Shown: piece after piece, positions 48,448 to 58,156 of the stretch
Layout of the letters: every line of letters starts with the position of its first letter
Numbering within the stretch: position 1 is the first letter of the stretch
NCBI RefSeq assembly: GCF_904846645.1
Contig: NZ_CAJHBO010000012.1
Span: 29,933-93,932, forward strand
Length of the DNA stretch: 64,000 nucleotides
Direction of reading: 5' to 3'
From: Psychrobacter sp. Pi2-1
GTDB lineage: Bacteria; Pseudomonadota; Gammaproteobacteria; Pseudomonadales; Moraxellaceae
Made by a program: the position numbers and the translations under genes
Notes under the pieces: model-generated
The model's database searches: none
Seen by the model: only the letters and a program-made list of their open reading frames with translations
What the model was told of the DNA's origin: nothing

Positions 48448-50139
48448 TTAACCTTTGATTGACCACTTATTGACCAATGGATAACGGCGCTCACGCCCAA
48501 AAGCTTTATGGCTAATCTTAGTGCCGATAGGAGATTGCAAGCGTTTGTATTCGCTGTTGTCTACCATTTTGATGACTTTAGCGACCATCTCAGCATCGAA
48601 GCCTTTATCAATAATTTCTTGATAGCCCATATCTTCATCGATATATGACGTCAAGATACCATCTAATACATCGTAGTCAGGCAAGCTGTCTTGATCTTTT
48701 TGATCTGGACGTAATTCAGCTGATGGCGGACGAGTAATAACACGCTCAGGAATAACAGGCGTATCTTCTAAACGGTTGCGATAGCTCGCTAATTTATAAA
48801 CTTGAGACTTATATACGTCTTTTAGTACGTCAAAGCCACCAGCCATGTCGCCATATAGCGTTGAGTAACCAACTGCCAATTCTGACTTGTTACCAGTCGT
48901 AATAACTAAATGACCGAATTTATTGGACAATGCCATTAAAATAACACCGCGAGCGCGCGCTTGGATGTTTTCTTCGGTCGTGTCCGCTGGCGATTTATTG
49001 AATAACGGTGCTAGCGTATGACGGATGCCTTCGACAGCGTCAAAAATAGGACAAACGGTGTAAGAAACATTTAAGCGACGTGCCTGTGCTTGAGCATCTT
49101 CTAGACTGATTTGAGAGGTATACTCGTATGGCATCATGACCGCATATACCTTATCAGCGCCTAACGCGTCAACAGCGATACAGAGCGTCAATGCTGAGTC
49201 AATACCACCTGATAACCCGACAATAATGCCAGAGAATCCTGAATGGTTGACATAGTCGCGTAGACCGACGACTAACGCCTGATACATTTCAGATTCACGG
49301 CTCAAGGTTAGAGGCGCTTTTGTCTGCTCGTTAAACTTCGCAGTTTTCACATCTAACGTGGCCAGTAGCAACTGGTTCATAAAGCGCGGCGCTTCATGGG
49401 CAATGCTACCGTCAGCTTGTACAGCCATAGAGCCACCATCAAACACGAGATCGTCTTGCCCGCCCACTGCGTTGACATAGACGATAGGTAGTTTGTTTTC
49501 ACGGCTACGCTTGGCGAGCATGGTTTTACGATTGTCTTGCTTTTCAATCTCAAAAGGTGACGCGTTTAAGCTTACGATTAAATCAGCACCTTGCTTTTTA
49601 AGCTCAGAGATAGGCCCTTTTTCCCACAAATCTTCACAGATAAGCAGACCAATAGTAATACCTTTATAGTCAAATAAAACTTGATTGCGACCTTTATCGA
49701 AGTAGCGACGCTCATCAAACACGCCATAATTTGGCAAAATTTGCTTATGATAAAAGCCTTTTTGATGACCATTATGCAGGATGGCAGCAGAGTTAAAAGT
49801 ACCGTGATGATCGACATGTGGATAGCCGACAATCATGACGATATCATCAATATCACTCAAAGTAGATAAAGCGCTTTTGACGCGACCTGATAAGCTTGGA
49901 CGTAGCAATAAATCTTGTGGAGGGTAACCTAACAGAGCTAGCTCTGGGAATACGATTACGTCAGCACCTTGTTCGCGTGCTTGTAATGCTAGGGTACGCA
50001 TTTTTTCGACGTTGGTTGCGATATCACCGACCAAAAAATGTGATTGAGCTAAAGCAAAAGTGACAGTATCTTGTGGTTTATTGGTCTTACTGGCTTCGTT
50101 TGAGGTGTTAGAGTTGGGGTTATCAGTGTCTTTTGACAT
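48448..50139 (-). CDS. nadE: Glutamine-dependent NAD+ synthetase
   Basis: NadE makes the final step of NAD synthesis from deamido-NAD using glutamine. The N-terminal nitrilase-type glutaminase has the Glu in FPELALLGYPPQDLL and the catalytic Cys in LLICEDLWEKG. The C-terminal synthetase has the PP-loop GLSGGIDSALTL and GYSTLYGDMAGGF. I chose the ATG at 50139 (MSKDTDNPN), which has AGGAA at the right distance; the frame extends 22 codons further upstream. The protein is 563 residues, typical of the two-domain type. An Asn/Ser/Thr-rich leader of about 25 residues precedes the enzyme. Confidence 0.95.
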   Translation of the reverse strand: MSKDTDNPNSNTSNEASKTNKPQDTVTFALAQSHFLVGDIATNVEKMRTLALQAREQGADVIVFPELALLGYPPQDLLLRPSLSGRVKSALSTLSDIDDIVMIVGYPHVDHHGTFNSAAILHNGHQKGFYHKQILPNYGVFDERRYFDKGRNQVLFDYKGITIGLLICEDLWEKGPISELKKQGADLIVSLNASPFEIEKQDNRKTMLAKRSRENKLPIVYVNAVGGQDDLVFDGGSMAVQADGSIAHEAPRFMNQLLLATLDVKTAKFNEQTKAPLTLSRESEMYQALVVGLRDYVNHSGFSGIIVGLSGGIDSALTLCIAVDALGADKVYAVMMPYEYTSQISLEDAQAQARRLNVSYTVCPIFDAVEGIRHTLAPLFNKSPADTTEENIQARARGVILMALSNKFGHLVITTGNKSELAVGYSTLYGDMAGGFDVLKDVYKSQVYKLASYRNRLEDTPVIPERVITRPPSAELRPDQKDQDSLPDYDVLDGILTSYIDEDMGYQEIIDKGFDAEMVAKVIKMVDNSEYKRLQSPIGTKISHKAFGRERRYPLVNKWSIKG

Positions 50140-51014
50140 TGTTATTGTTCCTATCGATATATTATTAAAATTTGGTGTGTCTGTATTGATTTCAAATAAA
50201 ATCAAAGTAAATCCGAAATTAACTCAAAACTGCGTTCTTACATATCAAGCTCAAATATTGAGCTGATACGCTGAGTCTAAATCTTATATAAGCCTGTATA
50301 AAAGACTTATGATTTTGCTCAAGTAACTCACTCTAAGTAATAGCGACACCCTAAAATTAGAACTTATAATAGTCTAAAAGAAGACGATATAAGCGGGTGT
50401 TGAAATCTGTCTCAGAGGACTTAATGTCTGTACGACGATGTAAATAAACATGTGCAAATAAACTTAACTACACTGAAAAGCTTAAAATAATTGCTTTAGT
50501 ATAACATCAATTGTCGCGACAAATAGAACGCACCAGTGGATTCCCTTATAAGATAACAGTTTAAAAGCTGAACATAAAAGCAGTTTTCAAGACATCATTT
50601 TTACACACTAAATTCATGCATTATGCGCTAGTCATTATCGTCGTCATCTAGTAAGCTTGCATAGACAAAGTTGTAAGTAAAGATTACAACAACGCGTTAT
50701 ATAATTCACACGCTTTATTGCATAATAAAGTGTGCTAGCTGCATTTTTATTATTTTATCTATGATAATAAATGGCTATAAATTTGTAGTATGGAACTGAA
50801 CACAGTCACACTATTTAATCGTCATACTATTTAGCAGTCATATTACTTAATCGTCATGTGACTCCATAAGTCCGACGCAATGCTTTTTTGTACGACTCGC
50901 AACTCTCGCTAATGGATATGGCTTACAGACAGTGTCTAAGAGCTGATATTCATCACACATTTATAAACTCGCCAGCAAAATTATCATTTGCTGTCCGCTT
51001 TTGGTTTATACGCT
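50140..51014. other. Long intergenic region between nadE and the PerM-like gene
   Basis: 875 AT-rich bases with no frame that looks coding. It should hold promoters for both flanking genes. The visible structure is a degenerate 16-bp direct repeat near the right side (50805-50862). No tRNA or terminator was recognised. Confidence 0.5.
50805..50862. repeat. Degenerate 16-bp direct repeat upstream of the PerM-like gene
   Basis: Units GTCACACTATTTAATC (50805-50820), GTCATACTATTTAGCA (50821-50836) and GTCATATTACTTAATC (50837-50852) are exactly adjacent; a fourth begins GTCATGTGAC and stops. The outermost GTCACA and TGTGAC also form an inverted repeat. Confidence 0.8.
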
Positions 51015-52142
51015 ATGATTGAAAACTGGACAAAAGAATTTATTATTCAGCGCTTATTAGCAATTACGTTGCTAGTGGTGCTATTCGTATTGTGTTTTCA
51101 AGTGGTGCAGTTTTTTATTGTACCAGCGCTGTGGGCAGCGATTTTGGCCTATGTGACTTTTCCTATCTATAATTTCTTCCATGAAAAGGTAAAACTAAGC
51201 CCAGACTTTAGCGCCGCTATTATGACGGTGAGCATCTCACTGATAATAGGCGTGCCATTGGTCATCGGTGTATTTATCTTGCAGCAAGAAGCTTTGAGTT
51301 TAATCAGTAATTTGATTTACCGTATCAAGGTAGGTTACTTAGATGTGCCTGACTCTCTCAAAGATTTGCCTATCATCGGTCAGCAAGTAAAAGACGTACT
51401 ATGGCGTATCAATAAAAACCCAGAAGGGACGCTAGAAGCTTTTCGCATTTGGGTTCAGTCGCATTTATATTATGGCAAAATAGCATTTGATGTGGTGTTC
51501 AGTAGTTTGGCCAAACTCGGTATGGCGTTAATGACGCTCTTCTTCTTTTACCGAGATGGCACCAGTCTGGTTCGGCAGATTCGTCAAGCGCTGCGTAACA
51601 TCATCGGTAATCGCATTGATGGTTACATCGATTCTGTGGGTACAACTACGCGCGCTGTGGTATACGGCATTGGGCTGACGGCATTGGCTCAGGCACTATT
51701 GGCTGGTATCGGCTATTACTTCGCTGGTGCGCCAAGTCCTATCTTATTGACCATTGTCACGTTTATTATTGCCTTGATTCCATTCGGCACACCATTCGTT
51801 TGGGGAGGTGTGTCGATTTGGCTATTGAGTCAAGGGCATACTGCAGAAGGTATTGGTTTGGCACTGTGGGGTGTACTGGTGATTAGCTGGGTAGATAACT
51901 TGATTCGTCCTATCGTCATTAGCGGCGCGACCAAGATTCCTTTTATCATTATTTTTATTGGTGTACTGGGTGGTCTAACAGCGTTCGGCTTTGTCGGTTT
52001 ATTTATTGGACCTGTCGTGTTGGCCATCGGGCTTGCGGTATGGCGCGAGTGGATATCACAGCATAAGAATGAGATATTTGCTCAGCAAGAGGTGATGCTT
52101 TCTGACTCTCGTGCGATAGATCCTGTGCACGAACCAGAATAA
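51015..52142 (+). CDS. AI-2E/PerM family membrane transporter
   Basis: A 375-residue membrane protein of the AI-2 exporter (PerM/YdiK) family. Hydrophobic segments occur near residues 15-60, 65-95, 150-175 and then a run of five or six in the second half. The C-terminal half has the family motifs LTIVTFIIALIPFGTPFVWG and VDNLIRPIVISGATKIPFII. Members have been linked with export of autoinducer-2 or with sodium/proton exchange; the substrate here is unknown. I chose the ATG at 51015 over an upstream TTG. No clear ribosome site is seen. pdxB follows 51 bases later on the same strand. Confidence 0.88.
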   Translation: MIENWTKEFIIQRLLAITLLVVLFVLCFQVVQFFIVPALWAAILAYVTFPIYNFFHEKVKLSPDFSAAIMTVSISLIIGVPLVIGVFILQQEALSLISNLIYRIKVGYLDVPDSLKDLPIIGQQVKDVLWRINKNPEGTLEAFRIWVQSHLYYGKIAFDVVFSSLAKLGMALMTLFFFYRDGTSLVRQIRQALRNIIGNRIDGYIDSVGTTTRAVVYGIGLTALAQALLAGIGYYFAGAPSPILLTIVTFIIALIPFGTPFVWGGVSIWLLSQGHTAEGIGLALWGVLVISWVDNLIRPIVISGATKIPFIIIFIGVLGGLTAFGFVGLFIGPVVLAIGLAVWREWISQHKNEIFAQQEVMLSDSRAIDPVHEPE

Positions 52143-52193
52143 TGAATCGCTAGCAAATACGATGTAAAAAATTATCGACAGAGACGATGAATA

Positions 52194-53360
52194 ATGACGA
52201 ATGAGAATATGGCAGAATCGACGAATAATAAGATCGATAAATTAAATGCAATTAAAAATATCACTATTTTAGCGGACAGCAATATCGCCAGTCTGAATGA
52301 TTTTTTTAATGATTCTATGCTAGGTCAGCTGACTGAGCATAGGGTTAAAATTATCACTGTCGCTGGTCGAGATATCGATGCCGCGCTACTTGCTGATGTG
52401 CAGCCAAATGTACTGTTAATACGCTCGGTGACGAAAGTAGACGAAGCGCTACTGGTTGATAATAACAGTGTACAGTTTGTTGGGTCTGCGACTATTGGTA
52501 CCGACCATGTAGATCAGGATTATCTAGCGTCTCGCAATATCACTTTTGCCAATGCGGCTGGTTGTAGCAAGCATTCTGTGGCTCAATATGTATTGACGGC
52601 TGTTTTCACTTTGCGTCCGCAGTATTGGCAGCAGTCAGCGTTATTAACATTAGGTATCATTGGTCTTGGTAATATCGGTAGTACACTTGCTCAATATGCC
52701 TATGATTTGGGTTGGCAGGTGCTAGGTTATGATCCCTTGTTACCAGCCTCTAAAACTAACAATGCTAGTCTTGAGCAGGTACTTAGCCAAAGTGACGTGA
52801 TCAGTCTGCATGTACCTTTGACAAATGAAAAGAATGCGACGAATCCTAAAGGTAGTGATTACCCAACACGTCACCTTATCAACGCAGCTGCATTAGCAAT
52901 GATGCCTGTCGATACGATGTTAATTAATAGTGCGCGCGGGCCTGTGATCGAAGAAGGCGCAATTAAAGCAGACATTGAGCATACTGGACGACAAGTGGTG
53001 CTAGATGTGTTTGAGCATGAGCCAGAAGTCGCAGCAAGCTTACTATCCAAACTTGCTATTGCCACACCGCATATCGCTGGCTATACGCTAGAAGGTAAGC
53101 TGCGTGGCACACAAACTATTTATGATGTCTTGTGTGAAAAATTATCGATACCTCCAACTCAATCTATGTCCAATCTGCTACCGCTAAATATGTTCCTATG
53201 GTCTGAATTAAAATCATATCCGGATAGACTGCCAAAGTTTTATAACATTATGCAGGATGATGCCTCGTTGCGAAATAAAGCAGTTGATGGGCAAGTAAAT
53301 GGTGCTGATTTCGACGGTCTGAGACGTGACTACCACCTGCGCCGTGAGTGGCAGTTTTAA
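52194..53360 (+). CDS. pdxB: Erythronate-4-phosphate dehydrogenase
   Basis: PdxB oxidises 4-phosphoerythronate in the DXP-dependent route to pyridoxal phosphate. It is a D-2-hydroxyacid dehydrogenase: NAD fold GIIGLGNIGSTLAQYAYD, the catalytic Arg in NSARGPVIEE, Glu in FEHEPE, and His in ATPHIAGYTLEGKLRGT. The last is the PdxB-specific sequence. The C-terminal dimerisation region ends FDGLRRDYHLRREW, also diagnostic. The length of 388 residues matches E. coli PdxB (378). The first 12 residues are polar; ATG at 52209 could also serve. Confidence 0.94.
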   Translation: MTNENMAESTNNKIDKLNAIKNITILADSNIASLNDFFNDSMLGQLTEHRVKIITVAGRDIDAALLADVQPNVLLIRSVTKVDEALLVDNNSVQFVGSATIGTDHVDQDYLASRNITFANAAGCSKHSVAQYVLTAVFTLRPQYWQQSALLTLGIIGLGNIGSTLAQYAYDLGWQVLGYDPLLPASKTNNASLEQVLSQSDVISLHVPLTNEKNATNPKGSDYPTRHLINAAALAMMPVDTMLINSARGPVIEEGAIKADIEHTGRQVVLDVFEHEPEVAASLLSKLAIATPHIAGYTLEGKLRGTQTIYDVLCEKLSIPPTQSMSNLLPLNMFLWSELKSYPDRLPKFYNIMQDDASLRNKAVDGQVNGADFDGLRRDYHLRREWQF

Positions 53361-53410
53361 TTAAACAAGATACTGAGCAACCAATTATTCATCAGTCGCA
53401 GTAGAGCCCA

Positions 53411-54439
53411 ATGACTCAAGTAAATAACATTTCTTCGCAGCCTATTACTTCTAAGCCTAGCTACGCACCAACCATGACACTTGCGATGGCACAACAACGC
53501 GCGCAATTCATTAGCAATATTCGTCAGTTTTTTACCAGTCGACAAGTGCTAGAAGTGCAGACACCGCTATTATCCCAAGCAGGCAACACAGACACTTTTT
53601 TGCAGTCTGTAGCAGCTCATGTGACCTATCAAGACCGTCCGCGCACTTATTATCTGCATACCTCGCCTGAGTTTGCAATGAAGCGTTTATTAGCCAGCTG
53701 GCAAGTACCTATTTATCAGATTTGTCCTGTCTTTCGTGATAACGAGATAGGCGCGCGTCATAATATTGAATTTACGATGCTTGAATGGTATCAACCGAAT
53801 TATAGTCTGGACGAGATAGCAACTGAACTTAATGAGTTGTTAGAAGCGCTTTATGGTCATTCTGTTGTGATGAGTCATTATCGCTATGTCGATGCCTTTA
53901 TGGATTATGTTGGCATACATCCGTTGACAGCGAGTTTAACTGCATTGCAAGCCGTAGCAGAAGATATGGGTTTGACAGGATTTAATTTTAATAATGCTGA
54001 AGACAGTGAAGAAAACCGTCGTCAGAGCTGGTTAGATTTGTTATTCAGTCATGCCGTAGAGCCAAATCTAGGTCATGATTTGCCGACATTAATTATAGAG
54101 TATCCACCTGCGACCGCTGCACTAGCGAAGATAGCTATGGACAAAGACGGTAATAAAATTGCGAAACGTTTTGAGCTGTATATTAATGGCATTGAAATTG
54201 CCAATGCTTATGATGAGCTAGCAGATGGTCAAGCATTGCGTGACCGTTTTGAACAAGACAATCAATTGCGCGCGCGTCATAATCTACCTCAAATGCCAAT
54301 CGATGAGCATCTATTAGCTGCCTCCAATGATTTGATGCCATGTAGCGGTATCGCAGTCGGTATGGATAGATTGCTAATGGTGTTGACAGGTGCAAGCAGC
54401 TTGGAAGAAGTCATTCCTTTTCCCAGTGGGCAAGCATAA
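53411..54439 (+). CDS. epmA: Elongation factor P beta-lysyl ligase EpmA
   Basis: EpmA (GenX/PoxA/YjeA) attaches beta-lysine to elongation factor P. It is a class II lysyl-tRNA-synthetase-like catalytic domain with no anticodon-binding domain. Motif 2 is in CPVFRDNEIGARHNIEFTML and motif 3 in CSGIAVGMDRLLMVLTG. The 342 residues are about 17 longer than E. coli EpmA (325), with the extra at the N terminus (before MTLAMAQQRAQFI). It follows pdxB by 50 bases. The partner enzyme EpmB and EF-P are not in the window. Confidence 0.94.
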   Translation: MTQVNNISSQPITSKPSYAPTMTLAMAQQRAQFISNIRQFFTSRQVLEVQTPLLSQAGNTDTFLQSVAAHVTYQDRPRTYYLHTSPEFAMKRLLASWQVPIYQICPVFRDNEIGARHNIEFTMLEWYQPNYSLDEIATELNELLEALYGHSVVMSHYRYVDAFMDYVGIHPLTASLTALQAVAEDMGLTGFNFNNAEDSEENRRQSWLDLLFSHAVEPNLGHDLPTLIIEYPPATAALAKIAMDKDGNKIAKRFELYINGIEIANAYDELADGQALRDRFEQDNQLRARHNLPQMPIDEHLLAASNDLMPCSGIAVGMDRLLMVLTGASSLEEVIPFPSGQA

Positions 54440-54484
54440 TTGGATGTGAATCTTTTCAATTATCAGTGATTTAAATACGTAATA

Positions 54485-54539
54485 AAAAGGCCGTTGCCGA
54501 TTTACCAATTAGATATTGGCGAATCGACAACGACCTTTT
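54485..54539. terminator. Bidirectional hairpin between epmA and the NAD(P)-binding gene
   Basis: AAAAGG...CGATT and AATCG...CCTTTT form an 18-bp stem. On the minus-strand transcript the two odd positions become U-G pairs, whereas on the plus strand they are C-A mismatches, so it suits the minus-strand gene better. Confidence 0.72.
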
Positions 54540-54597
54540 GTATTGGCTGCTTCTAAAATTTAGCAGATACAACCAATTTTAGTAATACTAAACTTAT

Positions 54598-55239
54598 TTA
54601 TACGGTAGCAACTGCTTCATTGATATCAATGTCGCCATTGTGTAGATTGAAGACTTTGCCTATGGTGTTATCTGCGGTTAGCACCGCGGCTAGCGTTGTG
54701 GCTACATCTTCGATTGCATTCTCACCAGAGCTGGTATCATTAATAGTGATTTTGCCTGTACCAGCGCGTTCTTTTAGTGCGCCTGGCTGTACGATAGTGT
54801 AATCAAGTGAGCTGTTGTTCACTAACCAGTGATCGGCGTAGTGTTTAGAGATGTAGTATTCTTTTAGATCTGCAATACCTGGGTTTTCATCCCATTTGTC
54901 AGTTTCTAATGAAAAGACTGAACTCAGCATAATATAACGTTTAATACCTTTATCTTGTGCAGCCTGCATTGTTTTTACAGCACCGTGCAAGTCAACTTCT
55001 AGGACGTTTTTGCCACCAGATCCTGCAACAAAGTAAACAGCTTCAATGTCCTGATCCAGTTGTTTTTCAATAGAGTCTTTGCTGGCTGTAATGTCTAAAT
55101 CTAGCTGAGTGTAATTATCATTATCAAATAGCTTTTCTTTCTGACGAGTCGTGCCAATAACTTGATGATCATCAGCCAATAACTGCTTAACCAAATCACC
55201 GCCCACTCGACCACTTGCACCAACGACTAAAATTTTCAT
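54598..55239 (-). CDS. NAD(P)H-binding protein, atypical SDR (YwnB/YhfK-like)
   Basis: A 213-residue Rossmann-fold protein. The dinucleotide motif GASGRVGG is at residues 7-14. YIMLSSVFSLETDK and the Tyr/Lys region YYISKHYADHWLV hold the short-chain dehydrogenase-like core, and DYTIVQPGALKERAGTGKI is typical of atypical SDRs that resemble NmrA or flavin reductases. The substrate is unknown. ATG at 55239 has AGGA at the right distance; an ATG two codons earlier is the alternative. It stands alone between yaiI and epmA. Confidence 0.87.
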   Translation of the reverse strand: MKILVVGASGRVGGDLVKQLLADDHQVIGTTRQKEKLFDNDNYTQLDLDITASKDSIEKQLDQDIEAVYFVAGSGGKNVLEVDLHGAVKTMQAAQDKGIKRYIMLSSVFSLETDKWDENPGIADLKEYYISKHYADHWLVNNSSLDYTIVQPGALKERAGTGKITINDTSSGENAIEDVATTLAAVLTADNTIGKVFNLHNGDIDINEAVATV

Positions 55240-55474
55240 AATCATTCCTATTCTTATTTAAATGCTATTTTTTGAATTATTCAGTAAGTTTATTTATCTT
55301 AAAAACTGAATATAGAGTAACAAAGATAGGTAGCACGCTTCGTTATAAAGCGTGCTGATTGAATAGTGTTTGGTTATAGAGTGTATACAGTTTGCAAGGA
55401 AGCAAACGTTGGCTAGATAATGTTACTTAATAGAAGACAGGATGGGTAGGCGTCAGATAAAACGATAAAAAGCA

Positions 55475-55924
55475 CTAACGAACCAAGCGATTGAGACCAT
55501 CGGCAAAGGCTTTTTTATCTCGATCACCGTAGGGTTTCTGACCGCTCATTTCCTGCAACTCTAGGACACCAGTACCGCGCATAGTATCCATAAAGTCGCG
55601 CATATTGAGCTTCTGCTTGATGTTGTTTTTATCGTAGACCACACCGCGCGTCGTCAATACCATACCACCTTTATCCAAAATGTCATTGGCCAAAGGAATG
55701 TCGCTAGTGATAGCCAAGTCACCAGCCTGTATCTGCTCGACGATATAATCATCCGCTTTGTCGAACCCTGATGGCACGACAGTCATAACAAGTAAGGGCG
55801 ATTTGCGTAACTTAATCGGCTGATTGGCCACAAATATAGTCATGGTCTTGGTACGTTCAGCCGTTTTAATAATCAAATCTTTGGCAATCAATGGTACCGA
55901 GTCTGCGTCCACCCAAATCTGCAT
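55475..55924 (-). CDS. yaiI: YaiI/YqxD family protein (DUF188)
   Basis: A 149-residue cytoplasmic protein of the UPF0178 family. Conserved blocks are MQIWVDADSVPLIAKDLI, ADDYIVEQIQAGDLAITSDIPLA and LNMRDFMDTMR. The fold is related to PIN-type nucleases and acidic residues (D6, D8, D68-type) are retained, but no activity is proven. The ATG overlaps the purK stop by one base, so the two genes are translationally coupled. The length is standard. Confidence 0.9.
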   Translation of the reverse strand: MQIWVDADSVPLIAKDLIIKTAERTKTMTIFVANQPIKLRKSPLLVMTVVPSGFDKADDYIVEQIQAGDLAITSDIPLANDILDKGGMVLTTRGVVYDKNNIKQKLNMRDFMDTMRGTGVLELQEMSGQKPYGDRDKKAFADGLNRLVR

Positions 55925-57300
55925 TATTTATTGGCCTTCTCAGATTTTGCTGAAGGAGCAGACAGGCTATCTGCTTGGCTGTCTTTATTGTCTAGAACAT
56001 CAGCTGTGGCATCATTTTGAACACTGTTCTGAGTACTGTTTTTAGCATTAATCTTAACATCGACATCTGCTTTACTAGGCTGAGTATCCACGCTTGCATA
56101 TTCTTTATCTAGACCAACCTTGTTTGGCAAGATAGCAACCAGTTTTGCCATAGCAGGTTCTAAATCAGTCACGTCATTAGGCATTAAGGTGATATGAGCA
56201 ATCTTACGATCGTCACGCTCAGCCTTATGATAGCTATGATAATGAGCGCCATCGATATTTAACACTGCACTGATATCAGGATATTGACCCAGCACATTTA
56301 CCATAATCGCAGGATGCACGTTATCTGTATCGCCTAATGGCAAATTAACCACGGCACGGATATGGTTCTCAAACTGGCTGGTAATAGCGCCTTCGATACT
56401 CCAGTGTCCAGAGTTGTGGACCCGTGGTGCGATCTCATTCGCCAATATTGCGTTATGACCGCGAGCATCTTTGGTGACGAACAATTCAAGCGCCATAACG
56501 CCGACATAGTCCAAATGGTTCATTACTTTGGTGATAGCATCTGTTGCTTGTTGAAACAGGTGACTCGTGCCAACAGCAGGTGCTTGAGTTTTGGCCAATA
56601 TACCGTTGTGATGATGGTTTTCGACCAAATCGTAACAGCGTACCTGACCATTTTGCGCTCTTGCTGCAATAATAGAGACTTCACGGCTAAAATTAATAAA
56701 ACCTTCAGCAATTAACGGCGCAGGTGTTGGCGTAAGTGAGCCTTTACCGCTGACAGCGTCTTTTAGATCTAGCCAAGCAGCTTTAATATCACTGTCTTGC
56801 CTGATAACGAACTGCCCCTTACCATCGTAACCACCTCGGCTGGTTTTTAGAACGATAGGCAGTCCTAATTCTTTACAAGCATGCTTGAGCTCAGCTTCAG
56901 AATTTACTTCCATAAATGGCACGGTTGCGATATCAAGCGTGTTGAACATCTGCTTTTCTTTTAGACGATCTTGAGCGATATCAAGCGCAATCAATGGTGG
57001 GAACATGCCTTGCTTGCTGCCAGATTTTGACAAGCTAACCAGTTGCTCAACAGTAGACGTTGGCGTGTTTTCAAACTCTAACGTAAAGACATCCGCTGCT
57101 GCGATAAAGTCTTCTAATTGATCACTATGAAAGACACGACCGTATAGGCTGGCAGGACATTCTGGATTGTCTTCTAAAAATACGCATTGGTAACCCAATG
57201 GCATGGCGGCTTCGGCAAGCATCATACCAAGCTGACCACCGCCTAAAATACCGATGGTACGAATGGTTTGGGTAACAGGATAAGCGTTTGCTGTAGTCAT
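55924..57300 (-). CDS. purK: N5-carboxyaminoimidazole ribonucleotide synthase PurK
   Basis: PurK uses ATP and bicarbonate to carboxylate AIR in purine synthesis, and its product is rearranged by PurE. The ATP-grasp N terminus is GILGGGQLGMMLAEAAMPLG. Later motifs are LKTSRGGYDGKGQFVI, ALELFVTKDARGHNAILANE and APRVHNSGHWSIEGAITSQF. The last 60 residues or so (from EYASVDTQPSKADVD) are Asp/Ser/Asn-rich, low-complexity and not part of the normal enzyme; E. coli PurK has 355 residues against 458 here. purE lies 197 bases upstream on the same strand. Confidence 0.95.
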   Translation of the reverse strand: MTTANAYPVTQTIRTIGILGGGQLGMMLAEAAMPLGYQCVFLEDNPECPASLYGRVFHSDQLEDFIAAADVFTLEFENTPTSTVEQLVSLSKSGSKQGMFPPLIALDIAQDRLKEKQMFNTLDIATVPFMEVNSEAELKHACKELGLPIVLKTSRGGYDGKGQFVIRQDSDIKAAWLDLKDAVSGKGSLTPTPAPLIAEGFINFSREVSIIAARAQNGQVRCYDLVENHHHNGILAKTQAPAVGTSHLFQQATDAITKVMNHLDYVGVMALELFVTKDARGHNAILANEIAPRVHNSGHWSIEGAITSQFENHIRAVVNLPLGDTDNVHPAIMVNVLGQYPDISAVLNIDGAHYHSYHKAERDDRKIAHITLMPNDVTDLEPAMAKLVAILPNKVGLDKEYASVDTQPSKADVDVKINAKNSTQNSVQNDATADVLDNKDSQADSLSAPSAKSEKANK

Positions 57301-57497
57301 GGCAGGCTCTTTGAATAAAAGTGAATAAGGTGTCTGGTCTATTAAAATCTAAAACTCAATGGGTGAAAATAGGAAAAGGTGCACTGTATGCACCTTATCT
57401 CTAATCGGAATTTCTTAAAAGTATATATTGATAGCTTCAATCGTTAAGCCTTCAATCTAAAAGACTCTGCTATAAGAGCCGATCGACTTATATCTAC

Positions 57498-58049
57498 CTA
57501 AGGATTGATAATACCTGGTGTTGGGCTAGCAAGAATAGTCTCAGTTTGAGCTTGGCGCATTTGGTCGAGCTTAGTAGCAATCGTATCATCATGCAATGCT
57601 AATACTTGAATTGCAAGTAGGGCAGCGTTATAAGCACCAGCAGCACCAATCGCCAAAGTACCAACAGCGACGCCTTTTGGCATTTGTACGATAGATAGTA
57701 AACTATCCCAACCGCTCAGCATAGATGACTTTACAGGGACACCAAAGACAGGTAGCGGCGTTTGGCTGGCACACATACCTGGCAGGTGAGCGGCACCGCC
57801 TGCACCAGCAATGATGACTTGTAGACCATTATCTTTTGCGCTTTTGGCATAATCAAATAATCTATCAGGCGTACGGTGTGCAGAGACCACTTCACAATCA
57901 AAAGCAATGTCAAAGTCTGCAAGCAATTGCGCAGCAGCACTCATAGTTGCCCAGTCAGACTGCGAACCCATGATGATGCCGACTTTTGGCTGACCAGCAG
58001 GGGAGGTGATTGGACCGTTCTGGTTAGCAGCAGTATTCGTGGTGCTCAT
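57498..58049 (-). CDS. purE: N5-carboxyaminoimidazole ribonucleotide mutase PurE
   Basis: PurE converts N5-CAIR to CAIR. The signature [20 protein letters not shown] is near residue 24, and [16 protein letters not shown] and [17 protein letters not shown] are both plain. It is a class I PurE, with about 20 extra polar residues at the N terminus ([14 protein letters not shown]). GAGGAT precedes the start. It forms an operon with purK and yaiI. The length of 183 residues compares with 169 in E. coli. Confidence 0.95.
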   Translation of the reverse strand: MSTTNTAANQNGPITSPAGQPKVGIIMGSQSDWATMSAAAQLLADFDIAFDCEVVSAHRTPDRLFDYAKSAKDNGLQVIIAGAGGAAHLPGMCASQTPLPVFGVPVKSSMLSGWDSLLSIVQMPKGVAVGTLAIGAAGAYNAALLAIQVLALHDDTIATKLDQMRQAQTETILASPTPGIINP

Positions 58050-58156
58050 GATTGGATATCCTCAAAAAGACCATCATACAAAAATTTTGCTACACTCGTA
58101 AAGCCAAGTTTGACTTTTAGTATATACATGGTGTTAATCGCATTGATATCATGACT

